Positions 35,712 through 44,571 of a stretch of DNA of 64,000 bases are shown here, in pieces. A program made the position numbers and the translations under genes. The stretch covers positions 248,001 to 312,000 of the forward strand of contig NZ_CAAJGL010000068.1 of NCBI RefSeq assembly GCF_900996225.1, given 5' to 3'. The stretch comes from Paraburkholderia sp. BCC1884 (GTDB taxonomy: Bacteria > Pseudomonadota > Gammaproteobacteria > Burkholderiales > Burkholderiaceae). The notes below the pieces were generated by a model. That model was not told where the DNA came from. It made no database searches and saw only the letters and a list, made by a program, of their open reading frames with translations. Each line of letters starts with the position of its first letter. Position 1 is the first letter of the stretch.

Positions 35712-36197
35712 TCAGTCCGTACTCGCGGCGAATGCCGTCAACGCTTCGCCGGCCAACCGGTAGCGCACCCACTCGCTTTGCGCGCTCGCGCCGATCGCTT
35801 CATAGAAGCCGATGGCCGGCGCGTTCCAGTCGAGCACGCTCCATTCGAAGCGGCCGCAGCCGGTCTCGCACGCGAGACGCGCGAGGTGGCGCAGCATCTG
35901 TTTGCCCGCGCCACTGCCACGCGATGCCGGCGACACATACAGGTCTTCCAGATAAAGCCCCGGCTTGCCAAGCCACGTGGAATACGAAAAGAAGTAGACG
36001 CTAAAGCCGACCGGCTCGCCGTTCATTTCGCAGATTAGCGCCTTGGCGGTGGCGTCGGCCGAAAACAGGCTCGTTTCGATGTCATGGACCGTGGCGACGA
36101 CCTCGTGCTCGGCCTTCTCGTACACCGCGAGTTCGGTGATGAAGCGAAGGATCAACGCGGCGTCGGCGGCAAGGGCGGGGCGAATGCGAATGGTCAA
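35712..36197 (-). CDS. GNAT family N-acetyltransferase (diamine acetyltransferase-like)
   Basis: A 161-residue acetyltransferase. IRPALAADAALILRFITELAVYEKAEHEV at the start and LEDLYVSPASRGSGAGKQMLRHLARLA (acetyl-CoA loop) followed by RFEWSVLDWNAPAIGFYEAIGA match the spermidine/diamine acetyltransferase-like group. Start codon is uncertain: a TTG at 36197 gives the family-like N-terminus (TIRIRP), while a TTG at 36239 is the longest frame. No strong ribosome binding site precedes either. It lies 54 bases upstream of the Asp/Glu racemase-family gene. Confidence 0.85.
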   Translation of the reverse strand: MTIRIRPALAADAALILRFITELAVYEKAEHEVVATVHDIETSLFSADATAKALICEMNGEPVGFSVYFFSYSTWLGKPGLYLEDLYVSPASRGSGAGKQMLRHLARLACETGCGRFEWSVLDWNAPAIGFYEAIGASAQSEWVRYRLAGEALTAFAASTD

Positions 36198-36300
36198 GGT
36201 AGGGGCTCGAAACGTGATTGGCGAATCGCAGTCTGGCAAAAGTCTCGCCGCAGGGCAAGCATGGCACGCGTCGCACGCATGTCATGCGTGCAGAGATTGC

Positions 36301-36655
36301 GACATGCGACACGCCGGCTTTCGTGAGATTCGCTCGCCGCAATTGCTGGCTCGGTCGCTATGGGAAAAGAGCGGTCATTGGGACAGTTCGGCGCCTGTCA
36401 TCGCGATGAGCCGTCGGGTTCGCTACGCGGCCGGCCCTGCCTGCGGGTAGCGACGCAACGTGGGAGCGTGCCGAGAGCGCTTTGGCGAATGCCGCGTGTT
36501 CGGCCGGCATCGAGTTCGACGTGCATGGAGGCGAGGGCGCTTTTTACGGGCCCAAACTGGAGTTTCATCTGACGGACAGTCGCGCGCGAAGTTGGCAATG
36601 CGGCACGATCCAACCCGGTTTCATGTTGCCCGAGCGACTCGATGCGGCGTTCGTC
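36301..36655 (+). pseudogene. thrS: Threonyl-tRNA synthetase remnant (internally deleted, frameshifted)
   Basis: Three consecutive blocks in three frames match the catalytic domain of threonyl-tRNA synthetase. 36301-36384 reads RHAGFREIRSPQLLARSLWE then KSGHWD. 36381-36431 reads [17 protein letters not shown], the motif around the class II active site. 36446-36655 reads [21 protein letters not shown], then [14 protein letters not shown] and [20 protein letters not shown]. In intact ThrRS about 58 residues lie between the first and second blocks and about 55 between the second and third; both are gone, with frame changes. There is no start, no N-terminal editing domain and no anticodon-binding domain. 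It cannot make a working enzyme; the essential thrS must lie elsewhere, so this is a decayed extra copy. Confidence 0.85.
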
Positions 36656-36724
36656 AACGATTGGCGGCGCTGCCGCCGGCCATGCCGCCCAGGCAATGAC
36701 GTATTGCCTGAACCAGGGGCCGCA

Positions 36725-37456
36725 CTATCGCACGCTGTCGAACAGGCGGCCCCAACTGGCGAGCGGCGTCGTATCCACGTCAAGCATCCGCAGCGCCTTC
36801 CACAGCACGGTTGCCACGGTGTCGTAGGCGGGGATGTCGGTGGCGATTTCGAAAGCCCGCGCCAGATGCGCCGCTTGCAGATTCGTGCAGAACGTCGTCA
36901 CGGCATCGGGCCTGGCGAATGCGGTCTCGCGCATCATGACGGCCAACTGCTTATCGGGTACGTCGGCGAAACTGAAATTGTCCTGCAGATTGAGGTGTCG
37001 TTCCGCCACACATTCGATCCCGAGTTGCTCGTAGTGACGCACGATCCGCTGTTGAACCTCGTCGACGTAGGGCGACACGAGGCCGAAGCGCCGCACGCCC
37101 GTCCTGTCGAAAATTTCGTTGAGCGCCAGCACCGACGTCGTCGCGGGAATTCCCGTCGCTTCGGTGATCTGGCGGCACAGCGCGCGATCGCGCTCGAACC
37201 CGAGCCAGCCTGCCGACGTGCCGCTCCAGCCGATGACGTCGACTCGCGCATCGGCCAGTTGACGCGCCGCCGTGAGAATCCGGCCGATGTCGAACTGGCC
37301 GAGCGCGCGCTCGGACAGGGCGATTTCCGTCACCGTGAAGCGGGCGAAGTGGGCGCTGACATGCGGCAGTTCGCTCAGCATCGCCGCCGTGATCGGCTCG
37401 AGCACGGTGTTGGAGGACGGCGTCAGGATGCCGAGCCGAATCCGTTTGCTTTGCAT
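36725..37456 (-). CDS. Asp/Glu racemase-superfamily enzyme, arylmalonate decarboxylase-like
   Basis: A 243-residue enzyme of the Asp/Glu racemase, maleate isomerase and arylmalonate decarboxylase superfamily. The second-half cysteine is present (Cys190 in [11 protein letters not shown]). The first-half cysteine is replaced: the site reads [13 protein letters not shown] (residues 74-86), like the Gly-Thr-Ser segment of arylmalonate decarboxylase. A decarboxylase-type reaction is therefore more likely than racemization or isomerization; this is inference. The ATG at 37456 has AAGGA about 9 bases upstream, and its start lies 13 bases after the deaminase-like gene stop, so it is the last gene of the eight-gene operon. 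Confidence 0.85.
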   Translation of the reverse strand: MQSKRIRLGILTPSSNTVLEPITAAMLSELPHVSAHFARFTVTEIALSERALGQFDIGRILTAARQLADARVDVIGWSGTSAGWLGFERDRALCRQITEATGIPATTSVLALNEIFDRTGVRRFGLVSPYVDEVQQRIVRHYEQLGIECVAERHLNLQDNFSFADVPDKQLAVMMRETAFARPDAVTTFCTNLQAAHLARAFEIATDIPAYDTVATVLWKALRMLDVDTTPLASWGRLFDSVR

Positions 37457-37469
37457 CGCTCGGCGTCCT

Positions 37470-38855
37470 TTAGTCGGCAAGCAGCAGCTTCACACCCTCG
37501 GCTGCCTGATAGCGGAGTTCTTCGAGATCGAGGCCGGGAATGATGCCGTTGTCCACCACGACCCGGCCGTTCACCACGTTGTAGCGTACGCGTGCAGGCT
37601 CGCCCGCTGTCACCGGCGCGACCGCCACATCGTGGAAACCGTTGAAGCGCAGATCGCCGACGTCGTACAGCACGAAGTCCGCCGCCTTGCCGACCTCAAG
37701 GGTGCCGACTGCGTCGAGACCGAGCACCCCGGCGCCGCCCGCGCTGCCCCAGTGGATCGTCTCTTCGACGGTGGTCGCCGACGCGCCTTGTGCCGCGCGA
37801 TGCACGAGCCATGCGAAATGCGCTTCGTTGGTCATGCTGCCGGACTCGTTGGACGCGACACCATCCACGGCCAGCGACATCGGCACGCCCGCGGCCGCCA
37901 TTTGCGGAGCCGGTGCGATGCCGCTGCCGAGCCGCGCATTGCTGACCGGGCAGTGCGAGCAGCCGCTGCCGGTTTCCGCGAGCATCGCGATCTCGCTCGC
38001 CTGCAGATGCACGAGGTGGGCGAACCACACGTCCGGTCCCAGCCATTCGTGATCCGCGACGAACTCGACGGGCAGCTTGTTGAAACGCTCCTTGCAGAAA
38101 TCGACATAGCGGGTCGTTTCCGACAGATGGGTGTGCAGCCTCAAGCCCATGCGACGCGCGGCCCGCGCCACTTCGGGCAGCAACTCGGGCGGCAGCGAAA
38201 AGGTGGGCGTGGTAGGCGCGACGACCACGCGACGCATGGAAGCCGCGCCCGCGTCGTGATAACGCGACTTCAAACGCTCGATGTCGGCGAGCATCTGATC
38301 GAGCGTCTCGGGCTTGAGCGCGAGTGTCGAGAAGCCGGGATGATCGCCCGCTGCCTGCAATGCGCCACCCCGGCACAACACGAAACGCAGGCCGAACGAG
38401 GCCGCTTCGTCGAACAGCAGGTCGCCGGTTTCGGTGCTGCCTTCGGCATGATAGAGATAGTGATGGTCGGCGCAGGTCGTCACGCCCGACAGCAGCAACT
38501 CGGCCATGCCAAGCCGCGCGGCGACGCGCGCCAGGTCGGGCGTGAAGCGTCCGAGGCGCGGATAGGGCACCGCGGCCAGCCATTCCTGCAGGTCCGCGTT
38601 GATGCCGGACGGCACTGCCTTCAGCAGGTTCTGGAACAGATGATGATGGGTATTCACCCAGCCCGGATACACCACGCAGGATCGCGCGTCGATCACCCGC
38701 TCGTCAGCGCGCGGCGCCAGATTCGGCGCGATGGTTTCGATGCGGCCATGGCGAATTCGCAGATCGACCTGGCCGAGTCTCGCGTGATCGCCTTTGATTC
38801 CGCTCATCACCGCGACGGGATTCTTGATCAGCAAGGCTTCAGTTTGCATGCTCAT
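37470..38855 (-). CDS. 8-oxoguanine deaminase-like amidohydrolase (AtzA/TrzN/GuaD-like)
   Basis: A 461-residue metal-dependent aminohydrolase acting on a C-NH2 (or C-halide) of an N-heteroaromatic ring. Metal-binding NTHHHLFQN is at residues 69-76, the second His set is [11 protein letters not shown], and the substrate/metal motifs [15 protein letters not shown] and [12 protein letters not shown] follow in order. HTHHH matches 8-oxoguanine deaminase; related enzymes deaminate isocytosine-like rings or dechlorinate triazines, so substrate assignment is open. AAAGGA precedes the ATG. Next to an NCS2 nucleobase permease 96 bases upstream, which supports a purine or pyrimidine-like substrate. Confidence 0.88.
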   Translation of the reverse strand: MSMQTEALLIKNPVAVMSGIKGDHARLGQVDLRIRHGRIETIAPNLAPRADERVIDARSCVVYPGWVNTHHHLFQNLLKAVPSGINADLQEWLAAVPYPRLGRFTPDLARVAARLGMAELLLSGVTTCADHHYLYHAEGSTETGDLLFDEAASFGLRFVLCRGGALQAAGDHPGFSTLALKPETLDQMLADIERLKSRYHDAGAASMRRVVVAPTTPTFSLPPELLPEVARAARRMGLRLHTHLSETTRYVDFCKERFNKLPVEFVADHEWLGPDVWFAHLVHLQASEIAMLAETGSGCSHCPVSNARLGSGIAPAPQMAAAGVPMSLAVDGVASNESGSMTNEAHFAWLVHRAAQGASATTVEETIHWGSAGGAGVLGLDAVGTLEVGKAADFVLYDVGDLRFNGFHDVAVAPVTAGEPARVRYNVVNGRVVVDNGIIPGLDLEELRYQAAEGVKLLLAD

Positions 38856-38903
38856 GATTCAGTGTCCTTTCATTTGCTGCGGCGGCGTGCGCGATGCCGC
38901 CGT

Positions 38904-38936
38904 CAATCGCGGCTCAATCGCGGGCCAATCGCGCAC
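38904..38936. repeat. Three tandem 11-base direct repeats
   Basis: CAATCGCG begins at 38904, 38915 and 38926, giving three imperfect 11-base units (CAATCGCGGCT, CAATCGCGGGC, CAATCGCGCAC) in the 96-base gap between the permease and deaminase-like genes. One unit per helical turn could bind a protein cooperatively, or the array may be slippage. Confidence 0.5.
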
Positions 38937-38951
38937 GCGCCTCGCGACCGC

Positions 38952-40292
38952 TTATTCGCGGACCATGTTGTGCGCCGGCACGACGTCTTCTTCATGGGCG
39001 CCGTTGAGTACCGCGTTCAGCACGACGGAGACAAGGCAGGCCAGCACGACACCGCTATGCAGAAACGGCTGGGTCCAGTCGGGCATGTGCTTGAAGACCT
39101 GCGGCGCCATCACCGGAATCAAGGCCGTCGCGATCGTAAAGCCGACGATCAGCACGTTGTAGCGATTGCGCTCGAAGTCCACCTTCGCCAGCGTCTGTAC
39201 GCCGGCTGCGACCACCACGCCGAACATGGCGATGCCGGCACCACCGAGCGCCGCAGACGGCGTCGAGGCCACCACCGCGCCGATCTTCGGCACCAGTGCC
39301 ACCACGCACATCAGCACGCCGCTGATCGCCACGACCCAGCGACTGCGCACGCCGGTGAGGATCACGAGCCCGACGTTCTCCATGAACGCGATGAACGGGA
39401 AGGCCGCGAACATGCCGGCAATCGCGCTCGCCAGACCATTGGCGCGCATGCCGCGCACCACGTCTTCCTCGCTCACGTCCTTGTCGACGATGTCACCGAT
39501 CGCGACGAACAGACCCATCGATTCGACCATCTGCACCACCATCACGACGATCATCGTCAACACCGGCACCACCGAGAACACGGGTGTGCCGAAGTGAAAC
39601 GGCACGGGCATCGTGAACCACGGCGCCGCGCCCACGCTCGCGAAATTGCCCATGCCGAGCGAGCACGCCAGAACGCCGCCCGCAATCAGACCGATCAGCA
39701 CCGACAGGTTGCGCAGGAACGGATTGGCGAAGCGGTTGATCGCGAGAATCACGAGAGCGACGAACAAAGTGACGCTGAGAAACGGCAATGCGCCGAACTG
39801 CTGTTGTGCGGCTTCGCCGCCGCCGGCCCACTGGTAGGCGACCGGGAACAGTTGCAAGCCGATCACCGTCACGATGCAGCCGGTCACCACGGGCGGGAAG
39901 AATCGCCTTAATCGGCCGACCAGCGGCGCGGCAAACATCGTGAAGAGACCCGCGCCGATCACCGCGCCGCACACGCCGGCAAAGCCGACGCCCGGACTCG
40001 TGCCGATCGCGATCACCGGTCCCACGCTACTGAAGGCGACGCCTTGCAGGATTGGCAGACGCACACCGAACTTCCAGATGCCGACGGTCTGCAGGATCGT
40101 CGAGATACCCGAGCAAAACAACGCGGTGCTGATGAGTACCGTGGTATCCGCCGGCGACATCTTCAGCGCCGACGCGACGATCAGTGGAACCGCGATGGCG
40201 CCGATATAAGCCACCAGCATGTGCTGCAAACCGAGCGTGATCATCTGGCGCTTCGGCAGAATCCGATCGACGGGGTGTATGGCGGTGTTCAT
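38952..40292 (-). CDS. NCS2 family nucleobase:cation symporter
   Basis: A 446-residue inner-membrane permease of the xanthine/uric acid type (NCS2). It starts DRILPKRQMITLGLQHMLVAYIG, has about 12-14 hydrophobic helices, and carries the TM8 region MVESMGLFVAIGDIV and TM10 region FMENVGLVILTG that form the NCS2 substrate site, with Glu in both. This suggests uptake of a purine-like base or analogue. GGAG precedes the ATG at 40292. Fourth from last in the catabolic operon, between a COG0523 GTPase and the deaminase-like gene. Confidence 0.92.
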   Translation of the reverse strand: MNTAIHPVDRILPKRQMITLGLQHMLVAYIGAIAVPLIVASALKMSPADTTVLISTALFCSGISTILQTVGIWKFGVRLPILQGVAFSSVGPVIAIGTSPGVGFAGVCGAVIGAGLFTMFAAPLVGRLRRFFPPVVTGCIVTVIGLQLFPVAYQWAGGGEAAQQQFGALPFLSVTLFVALVILAINRFANPFLRNLSVLIGLIAGGVLACSLGMGNFASVGAAPWFTMPVPFHFGTPVFSVVPVLTMIVVMVVQMVESMGLFVAIGDIVDKDVSEEDVVRGMRANGLASAIAGMFAAFPFIAFMENVGLVILTGVRSRWVVAISGVLMCVVALVPKIGAVVASTPSAALGGAGIAMFGVVVAAGVQTLAKVDFERNRYNVLIVGFTIATALIPVMAPQVFKHMPDWTQPFLHSGVVLACLVSVVLNAVLNGAHEEDVVPAHNMVRE

Positions 40293-40380
40293 GACGTGTC
40301 TCCTTATCTGGTTTTCGATCGGAGCGCGCCGCGCGGACGTAGCCGCACAGCATCACTTCGCGCGCCGACCGGCTCTCCCG

Positions 40381-41493
40381 TCAGGCCGCAACCGGCACGG
40401 CAAGACAGGCATGGAAGCGGTCGGTCAGCGCGGCGCGATCGAGATCGCGTCCGATGAATACGATGCGGCACGAGCGCGGCTCGCTGCCCCACACCTGGGC
40501 CGCGCGCAACTCGATCACGTTGTGCACGCCCTGCAGCACATAGCGGTGCGACTGGCCTTGCACGGCGAGAATGCCCTTCATGCGGAACAGGTTGGCGGCG
40601 TCCGAATCGCGAAGCTCGGCGAGCCAGTTCTGCAGGGCGTCGAGGTCGATATCGGCATCGACTTCGATACCGACCGAGGAGACGCTTTCGTCGTGCTGGT
40701 GGTCGTCGTGCGCGTCGTCGGAATGAGCGTGTGGCTGGCTGTGATCGTGATCGTTTTCGTGCGATTCGTCGTGATGCTCGTGAGCATGCGCATGCTCTTC
40801 TTCGTGGAGGCCGTCGGTCTCGACGAGAATCTGCGAGAACTCATTCGCTCCCACACCGAGAATCCGGTCGAGATCGATCTGTGCATAGCTCGATTCCACG
40901 ATCTCGGCCGTCGCATTGAGCCCGCGAATGCGTTCGGTTAGCGAGGCGATATCGTCGCGACTCACCAGATCGATCTTGTTGATGACGATCCGGTCTGCGC
41001 ATACGATCTGGTCGACCGCCTGATTGTCGCTACCGTCGAGTACCAGATCGTCCAGATGCGCAGCGATATGTCTGGCGTCCACCATCGTGACGACGGCATC
41101 CAACGTTACCTGTTTTGCGATCGGGTCGTCGAGGAAAAAAGTCTGCGCCACCGGATAGGGATCGGCGAGTCCGCTCGTTTCGACGATGATGTGATCGAGC
41201 CGGTCGGGCCGCTCCACGAGCATGCGCACGATTCTCACCAGATCTTCGCGCACCGCGCCGACACAGCACACACAGCCGTTCGTCATTTCGTAAATTTCTT
41301 CGGTCGATTCCAGCACGAGGCCACCGTCGATGCCAATTTCGCCGAACTCGTTTTCGATCACCGCGATCTTGCGCCCGTGCTTCTCGCGCAGGATGTAGTT
41401 GAGTAGCGTCGTTTTACCGGCGCCAAGAAAGCCGGTCAGCACCGTGACGGGGATTTTCTCGATTTCGTTGTGCGTGGTGTGAATGTGATTCAT
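40381..41493 (-). CDS. COG0523 (CobW/YeiR-like) GTPase with His-rich metal loop
   Basis: A 370-residue GTP-dependent metallochaperone-like protein. Walker A is GFLGAGKTT (21-29), the metal motif GCVCC is at 73-77, Walker B lies in [12 protein letters not shown] and NKID gives guanine specificity. A low-complexity loop at about 225-270 carries 14 histidines in about 40 residues plus many Asp and Glu, suited to bind Zn, Co or Ni. A CobW C-terminal domain follows. The ATG at 41493 has CGGAG upstream. Within an operon of metal-dependent enzymes it may deliver metal to one of the amidohydrolases; this is inference. Confidence 0.9.
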   Translation of the reverse strand: MNHIHTTHNEIEKIPVTVLTGFLGAGKTTLLNYILREKHGRKIAVIENEFGEIGIDGGLVLESTEEIYEMTNGCVCCVGAVREDLVRIVRMLVERPDRLDHIIVETSGLADPYPVAQTFFLDDPIAKQVTLDAVVTMVDARHIAAHLDDLVLDGSDNQAVDQIVCADRIVINKIDLVSRDDIASLTERIRGLNATAEIVESSYAQIDLDRILGVGANEFSQILVETDGLHEEEHAHAHEHHDESHENDHDHSQPHAHSDDAHDDHQHDESVSSVGIEVDADIDLDALQNWLAELRDSDAANLFRMKGILAVQGQSHRYVLQGVHNVIELRAAQVWGSEPRSCRIVFIGRDLDRAALTDRFHACLAVPVAA

Positions 41494-41533
41494 GGCTCGT
41501 CTCCGTTTCTTCGTTCGTACTGCGGTTCGGCTA

Positions 41534-42142
41534 TCAGGCGATATGCGGTGCTGGTGCGTCTGCTCGTGTTTCTGTTTGCACTTCACGCCAGCGTTTGACG
41601 GTGCCCGCTTCGAGACCGAACAGATCGAGCACGCGCCCTAGCGTGTGATCGATCATCTGGTCGAGCGAAGCCGGGCGCGCGTAAAACGCCGGGACAGGCG
41701 GCGCGACGATCGCGCCCATTTCAGTGACCGCGATCATGTTGCGCAGGTGCGCGAGCGTGTAGGGCGTCTCGCGCGCCAGCAACACCAGCGGACGGCGTTC
41801 CTTCAGCGTGACGTCGGCAGCGCGCGAAATCAGGCTCGACGACATACCGCTGGCAACCTCTGCCAGCGTTTTCATCGAACAGGGCGCGACGATCATGCCC
41901 AGCGAACGGAACGAGCCGCTGGAAATCGCGGCGGCCATGTCGTCGCAGCGATACGTGACGTCGGCGAGCGCAGCGACGTCGGCGAACTTGTAGTCGGTTT
42001 CGTGGGTCATCGTCAGCAAGGCGCTGCGGGAAACGCTGAGATGCGTTTCGATATCGAGTCGGCGCAGCAGTTGCAGCAGACGCACGCCATATGCGAATCC
42101 CGACGCGCCGCTTATACCGACTACCATCCGCTGCGCGCTCAT
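41534..42142 (-). CDS. ubiX: UbiX-type flavin prenyltransferase
   Basis: A 202-residue enzyme that makes prenylated FMN, the cofactor of UbiD decarboxylases. The FMN site [17 protein letters not shown] lies at the start and [16 protein letters not shown] in the middle, with [12 protein letters not shown] near the end. Length is normal. Its start codon overlaps the UbiD stop (ATGA, 42139-42142), which implies coupled translation and a dedicated partner. The longer frame to 42367 overlaps UbiD and is not real. A housekeeping ubiX copy would be expected elsewhere in the genome. Confidence 0.93.
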   Translation of the reverse strand: MSAQRMVVGISGASGFAYGVRLLQLLRRLDIETHLSVSRSALLTMTHETDYKFADVAALADVTYRCDDMAAAISSGSFRSLGMIVAPCSMKTLAEVASGMSSSLISRAADVTLKERRPLVLLARETPYTLAHLRNMIAVTEMGAIVAPPVPAFYARPASLDQMIDHTLGRVLDLFGLEAGTVKRWREVQTETRADAPAPHIA

Positions 42143-43536
42143 CGCCGTACCCCTGCCGCGACGCGGGCCAGAATGTCCGCGGCGCGTTGCGATGCCTGCT
42201 CGCTGATTTGCGCGCGGATGCCGTCGAATTGCGAGCCGCGTGTTGCGTCGATGCCCATGCGCGACGTCGTGCCCGCCGCCGAGGAAGACGGATCGAGCGG
42301 ACTGCCCGGCAAGCCGTCCACGATGAACACATCCTGATGCGGCTGAAAATGCGTGGCGATGGCCCACAGCACTTGCGAGTCGTCGGTGATGTCGATGTCG
42401 CTATCCACCGCGACCACGTTCTTCAGATACGGGTCCCAGCCGAGCAGGGCGAGCATGATCTGGCGCGCTTCGCCGTCGCGAGTCTGATTCAGTGCGACGT
42501 AGCAGTGAAAGTGCGTGCCGGAGTTGGGATAGTGCAGCGCCGTGACGGAAGGGAAACGCGCCTTCAGCTTCTCGCTCATTTCCGCTTCGCGCGGCAGGCG
42601 AGCCAGCGTCAGATGTTCCGCGTACGGACCGCCGACCACGTCGACGAGCCACGCGTCGTTGCGGCGCATCATCGTGTCGACGCGCAACACGTTGTTGGTC
42701 GAACGATCCGATGAGTAGCCGGTGAACTCGCCGAATGGGCCTTCTTCGGCGTAAGCGTCGGGATCGATCGTGCCTTCCAGTACGAACTCGGCGGCAGCGG
42801 GCACGCCGATTCCATAACGCGGCGTGCGCACGAGCTCCAGCGGCGCGCCGAACAAGCCGCCTGCGATGGCGCGTTCATCGGTGCCGAACGGCACGCGCGC
42901 GGCGGCAGCCAGCATGAATAACGGATGCGCACCCACGACCATCGCGACCTTCAGGTTATCGCCGCGCGCCTTGGCGGTTTGCAGCATGCGCCATAGATGG
43001 CCGCGCGAATGCAGGCTGGTGGCGAGCGCGTTGCGCGCATGGCGCATCGAGCGGTGATAGCTGAGATTGGCCACACCCGTGACGGGATCTTCGGCGACGA
43101 TCACCGCGTTGGTGATGTAGGGGCCACGGTCGGTGTCGAAGTGACGGATCATCGGCAACTGCGAAAGATCGACCGCGTCGCCTTCCGTGACCCGGTCGAG
43201 CACGGGACCATTCGATACGAACACCGGTGCAAGCGGCGCATTCGCACGCTGTTGATACGCATCGAACAGGCCGGTCGCGTCGACATCGAACAGCCGTCCG
43301 ATGCGTGAGCGTGACGCGAAGAAATTGGTGGCCAGCGGCGTGGCGATTCCGTCGACCTGTTCGCAGATCAACATGGGATGTTGTCCACGGGTCGCAAGGT
43401 CCGCGACTACCGCCGTCACATCCTGATCGGCGGACAGCGGCTGCGATAGCGTCAGCACGTCGTCGGGATACTGCTCGCGATACGCAAGCGCGAAGCGGTG
43501 AAAATCCTGCGTGGCGCGGAAGAGGTTATCCGCCAT
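42139..43536 (-). CDS. UbiD family prenyl-FMN-dependent decarboxylase
   Basis: A 465-residue decarboxylase acting on an aromatic or alpha,beta-unsaturated carboxylate. The catalytic Glu-Arg-Glu set is placed as in Fdc1: Arg162 in YHRSMRHAR, then Glu265 and Glu270 in EGPFGEFTGY. The metal/FMN region NVVAVDSDIDITDD and the C-terminal GTTSRMGIDAT are also typical. Substrate class cannot be read; UbiD enzymes act on hydroxybenzoates, furoate, pyrrole-carboxylate and others. The ATG at 43536 has CGGAG upstream; the longest frame starts at 43638. Followed by ubiX with overlap, preceded by the two ACMSD-like genes. Confidence 0.92.
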   Translation of the reverse strand: MADNLFRATQDFHRFALAYREQYPDDVLTLSQPLSADQDVTAVVADLATRGQHPMLICEQVDGIATPLATNFFASRSRIGRLFDVDATGLFDAYQQRANAPLAPVFVSNGPVLDRVTEGDAVDLSQLPMIRHFDTDRGPYITNAVIVAEDPVTGVANLSYHRSMRHARNALATSLHSRGHLWRMLQTAKARGDNLKVAMVVGAHPLFMLAAAARVPFGTDERAIAGGLFGAPLELVRTPRYGIGVPAAAEFVLEGTIDPDAYAEEGPFGEFTGYSSDRSTNNVLRVDTMMRRNDAWLVDVVGGPYAEHLTLARLPREAEMSEKLKARFPSVTALHYPNSGTHFHCYVALNQTRDGEARQIMLALLGWDPYLKNVVAVDSDIDITDDSQVLWAIATHFQPHQDVFIVDGLPGSPLDPSSSAAGTTSRMGIDATRGSQFDGIRAQISEQASQRAADILARVAAGVRR

Positions 43537-43644
43537 AGTGAACTCCGTCGAAAGCGATAACGAAAGCGGACTGGTCGATGAAGCGAGCCAGCGAGAGGCG
43601 AGCGCGGCGTCGACCGCGGCCGCCTCTCCCAACATCAACGAGCC

Positions 43645-44571
43645 TTAAGCCGGTTGCGTGACGTCATTCACGTAAGTCGCCTTCAGACGCTTTTCCGCTT
43701 CGGCCAGGTCCTTCGGCGGTTTGGTCGGTTCGATGCCGACCAGACGGGCGATGTTGTTGCCCATGTAGTCTTCGAGTCCGTCTTCGTCGAGGTTCATGCC
43801 TTGCGGCGCCGGGCCGCACAGCATTTCGAGTTCGCGCAGCCACATGCCGGGTTCGTTCGGCGGCGAATCGGTGCCGAACACGATCTTGTTGCGCGGCAGT
43901 TCGCGAGCGAATTCGACGATGCGCGACTGATAGCACCAGCCCGATTCGCAGTACACGTTGGGCGTATCCATCGCCATCCAGAAGGCTTCGAACGAATAGT
44001 TGCCGCCCGTCTGAATCCCGAAGTGACCGATGATGAAATTCACCATCGGGAATTCGCGGATGATCGGATAGAACTGCGTCGGAATCGTGTACGGTCCATC
44101 GCCGGTATGGATCAGCACGACCACACCGAGTTCAGCGCACTTCTTCATCGCCGGACGCAGCCAGTCGAGCGCGCGATCCGGCCGGTAGCCGTGCATGTTC
44201 GCGTGCAGCTTGAGCATCTTGAAACCGTACTCCTTCACGTGGAATTCGAGTTCGGCGGCGCCGTTTTCCGGGCCCCAGCGCGGGTTGTACGTGAAGTTGC
44301 CGATGAAACGATCCGGGTACTTCTGCGTCAGCTCGGCGATGTACGACATGTAGTCGCGAATACCTTCGCGTCCGCGCCGATTGCCGTCGCGGTAGCCGGT
44401 GTTGCCCGGCGGCGGCTGGATGAAACCCATGTCGATACGGCGCGGCTTGCCGTTGATGATGTACGGACCGTCCATCATCTTCAGCAGACGTTCGCCGGTG
44501 AACGGCTCGCCGGTATGACGCCATGCTTCGTCGACGAGATTGGTGGGATGCAGATGGGTATCGATGATCAT
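43645..44571 (-). CDS. ACMSD-type amidohydrolase-fold enzyme (metal site intact)
   Basis: A 308-residue protein of COG2159, the family of aminocarboxymuconate semialdehyde, gamma-resorcylate, 5-carboxyvanillate and isoorotate decarboxylases. Metal ligands are complete: His6 and His8 in IDTHLHPTN, His155 in VLIHTGDGPY, His183 in IIGHFGIQTGG and Asp235 in VFGTDSPP. A non-oxidative decarboxylation or hydrolysis is likely. It shares extended identity with the upstream gene (MDGPYIINGKPRRID, NMHGYRPDRALDWLRPA), so the two are tandem duplicates. Its ATG overlaps the upstream stop (TGATG) and has AGGAG at 8 bases. The longest open frame, to 45024, runs inside the upstream gene and is not used. Confidence 0.9.
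   Translation of the reverse strand: MIIDTHLHPTNLVDEAWRHTGEPFTGERLLKMMDGPYIINGKPRRIDMGFIQPPPGNTGYRDGNRRGREGIRDYMSYIAELTQKYPDRFIGNFTYNPRWGPENGAAELEFHVKEYGFKMLKLHANMHGYRPDRALDWLRPAMKKCAELGVVVLIHTGDGPYTIPTQFYPIIREFPMVNFIIGHFGIQTGGNYSFEAFWMAMDTPNVYCESGWCYQSRIVEFARELPRNKIVFGTDSPPNEPGMWLRELEMLCGPAPQGMNLDEDGLEDYMGNNIARLVGIEPTKPPKDLAEAEKRLKATYVNDVTQPA

Noticed and set aside
36482..37543. 353-codon plus-strand frame starting in the ThrRS remnant
   Set aside because: Only the first about 60 codons resemble ThrRS. The rest is antisense to the arylmalonate-decarboxylase-like gene, so the frame is a pseudogene piece fused by chance to a shadow.
37272..39911. 879-codon open frame on the plus strand
   Set aside because: It runs antisense to three well-supported genes and is rich in His, Arg and Gln, the pattern of a GC-rich shadow frame. 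No family resemblance and no ribosome binding site.
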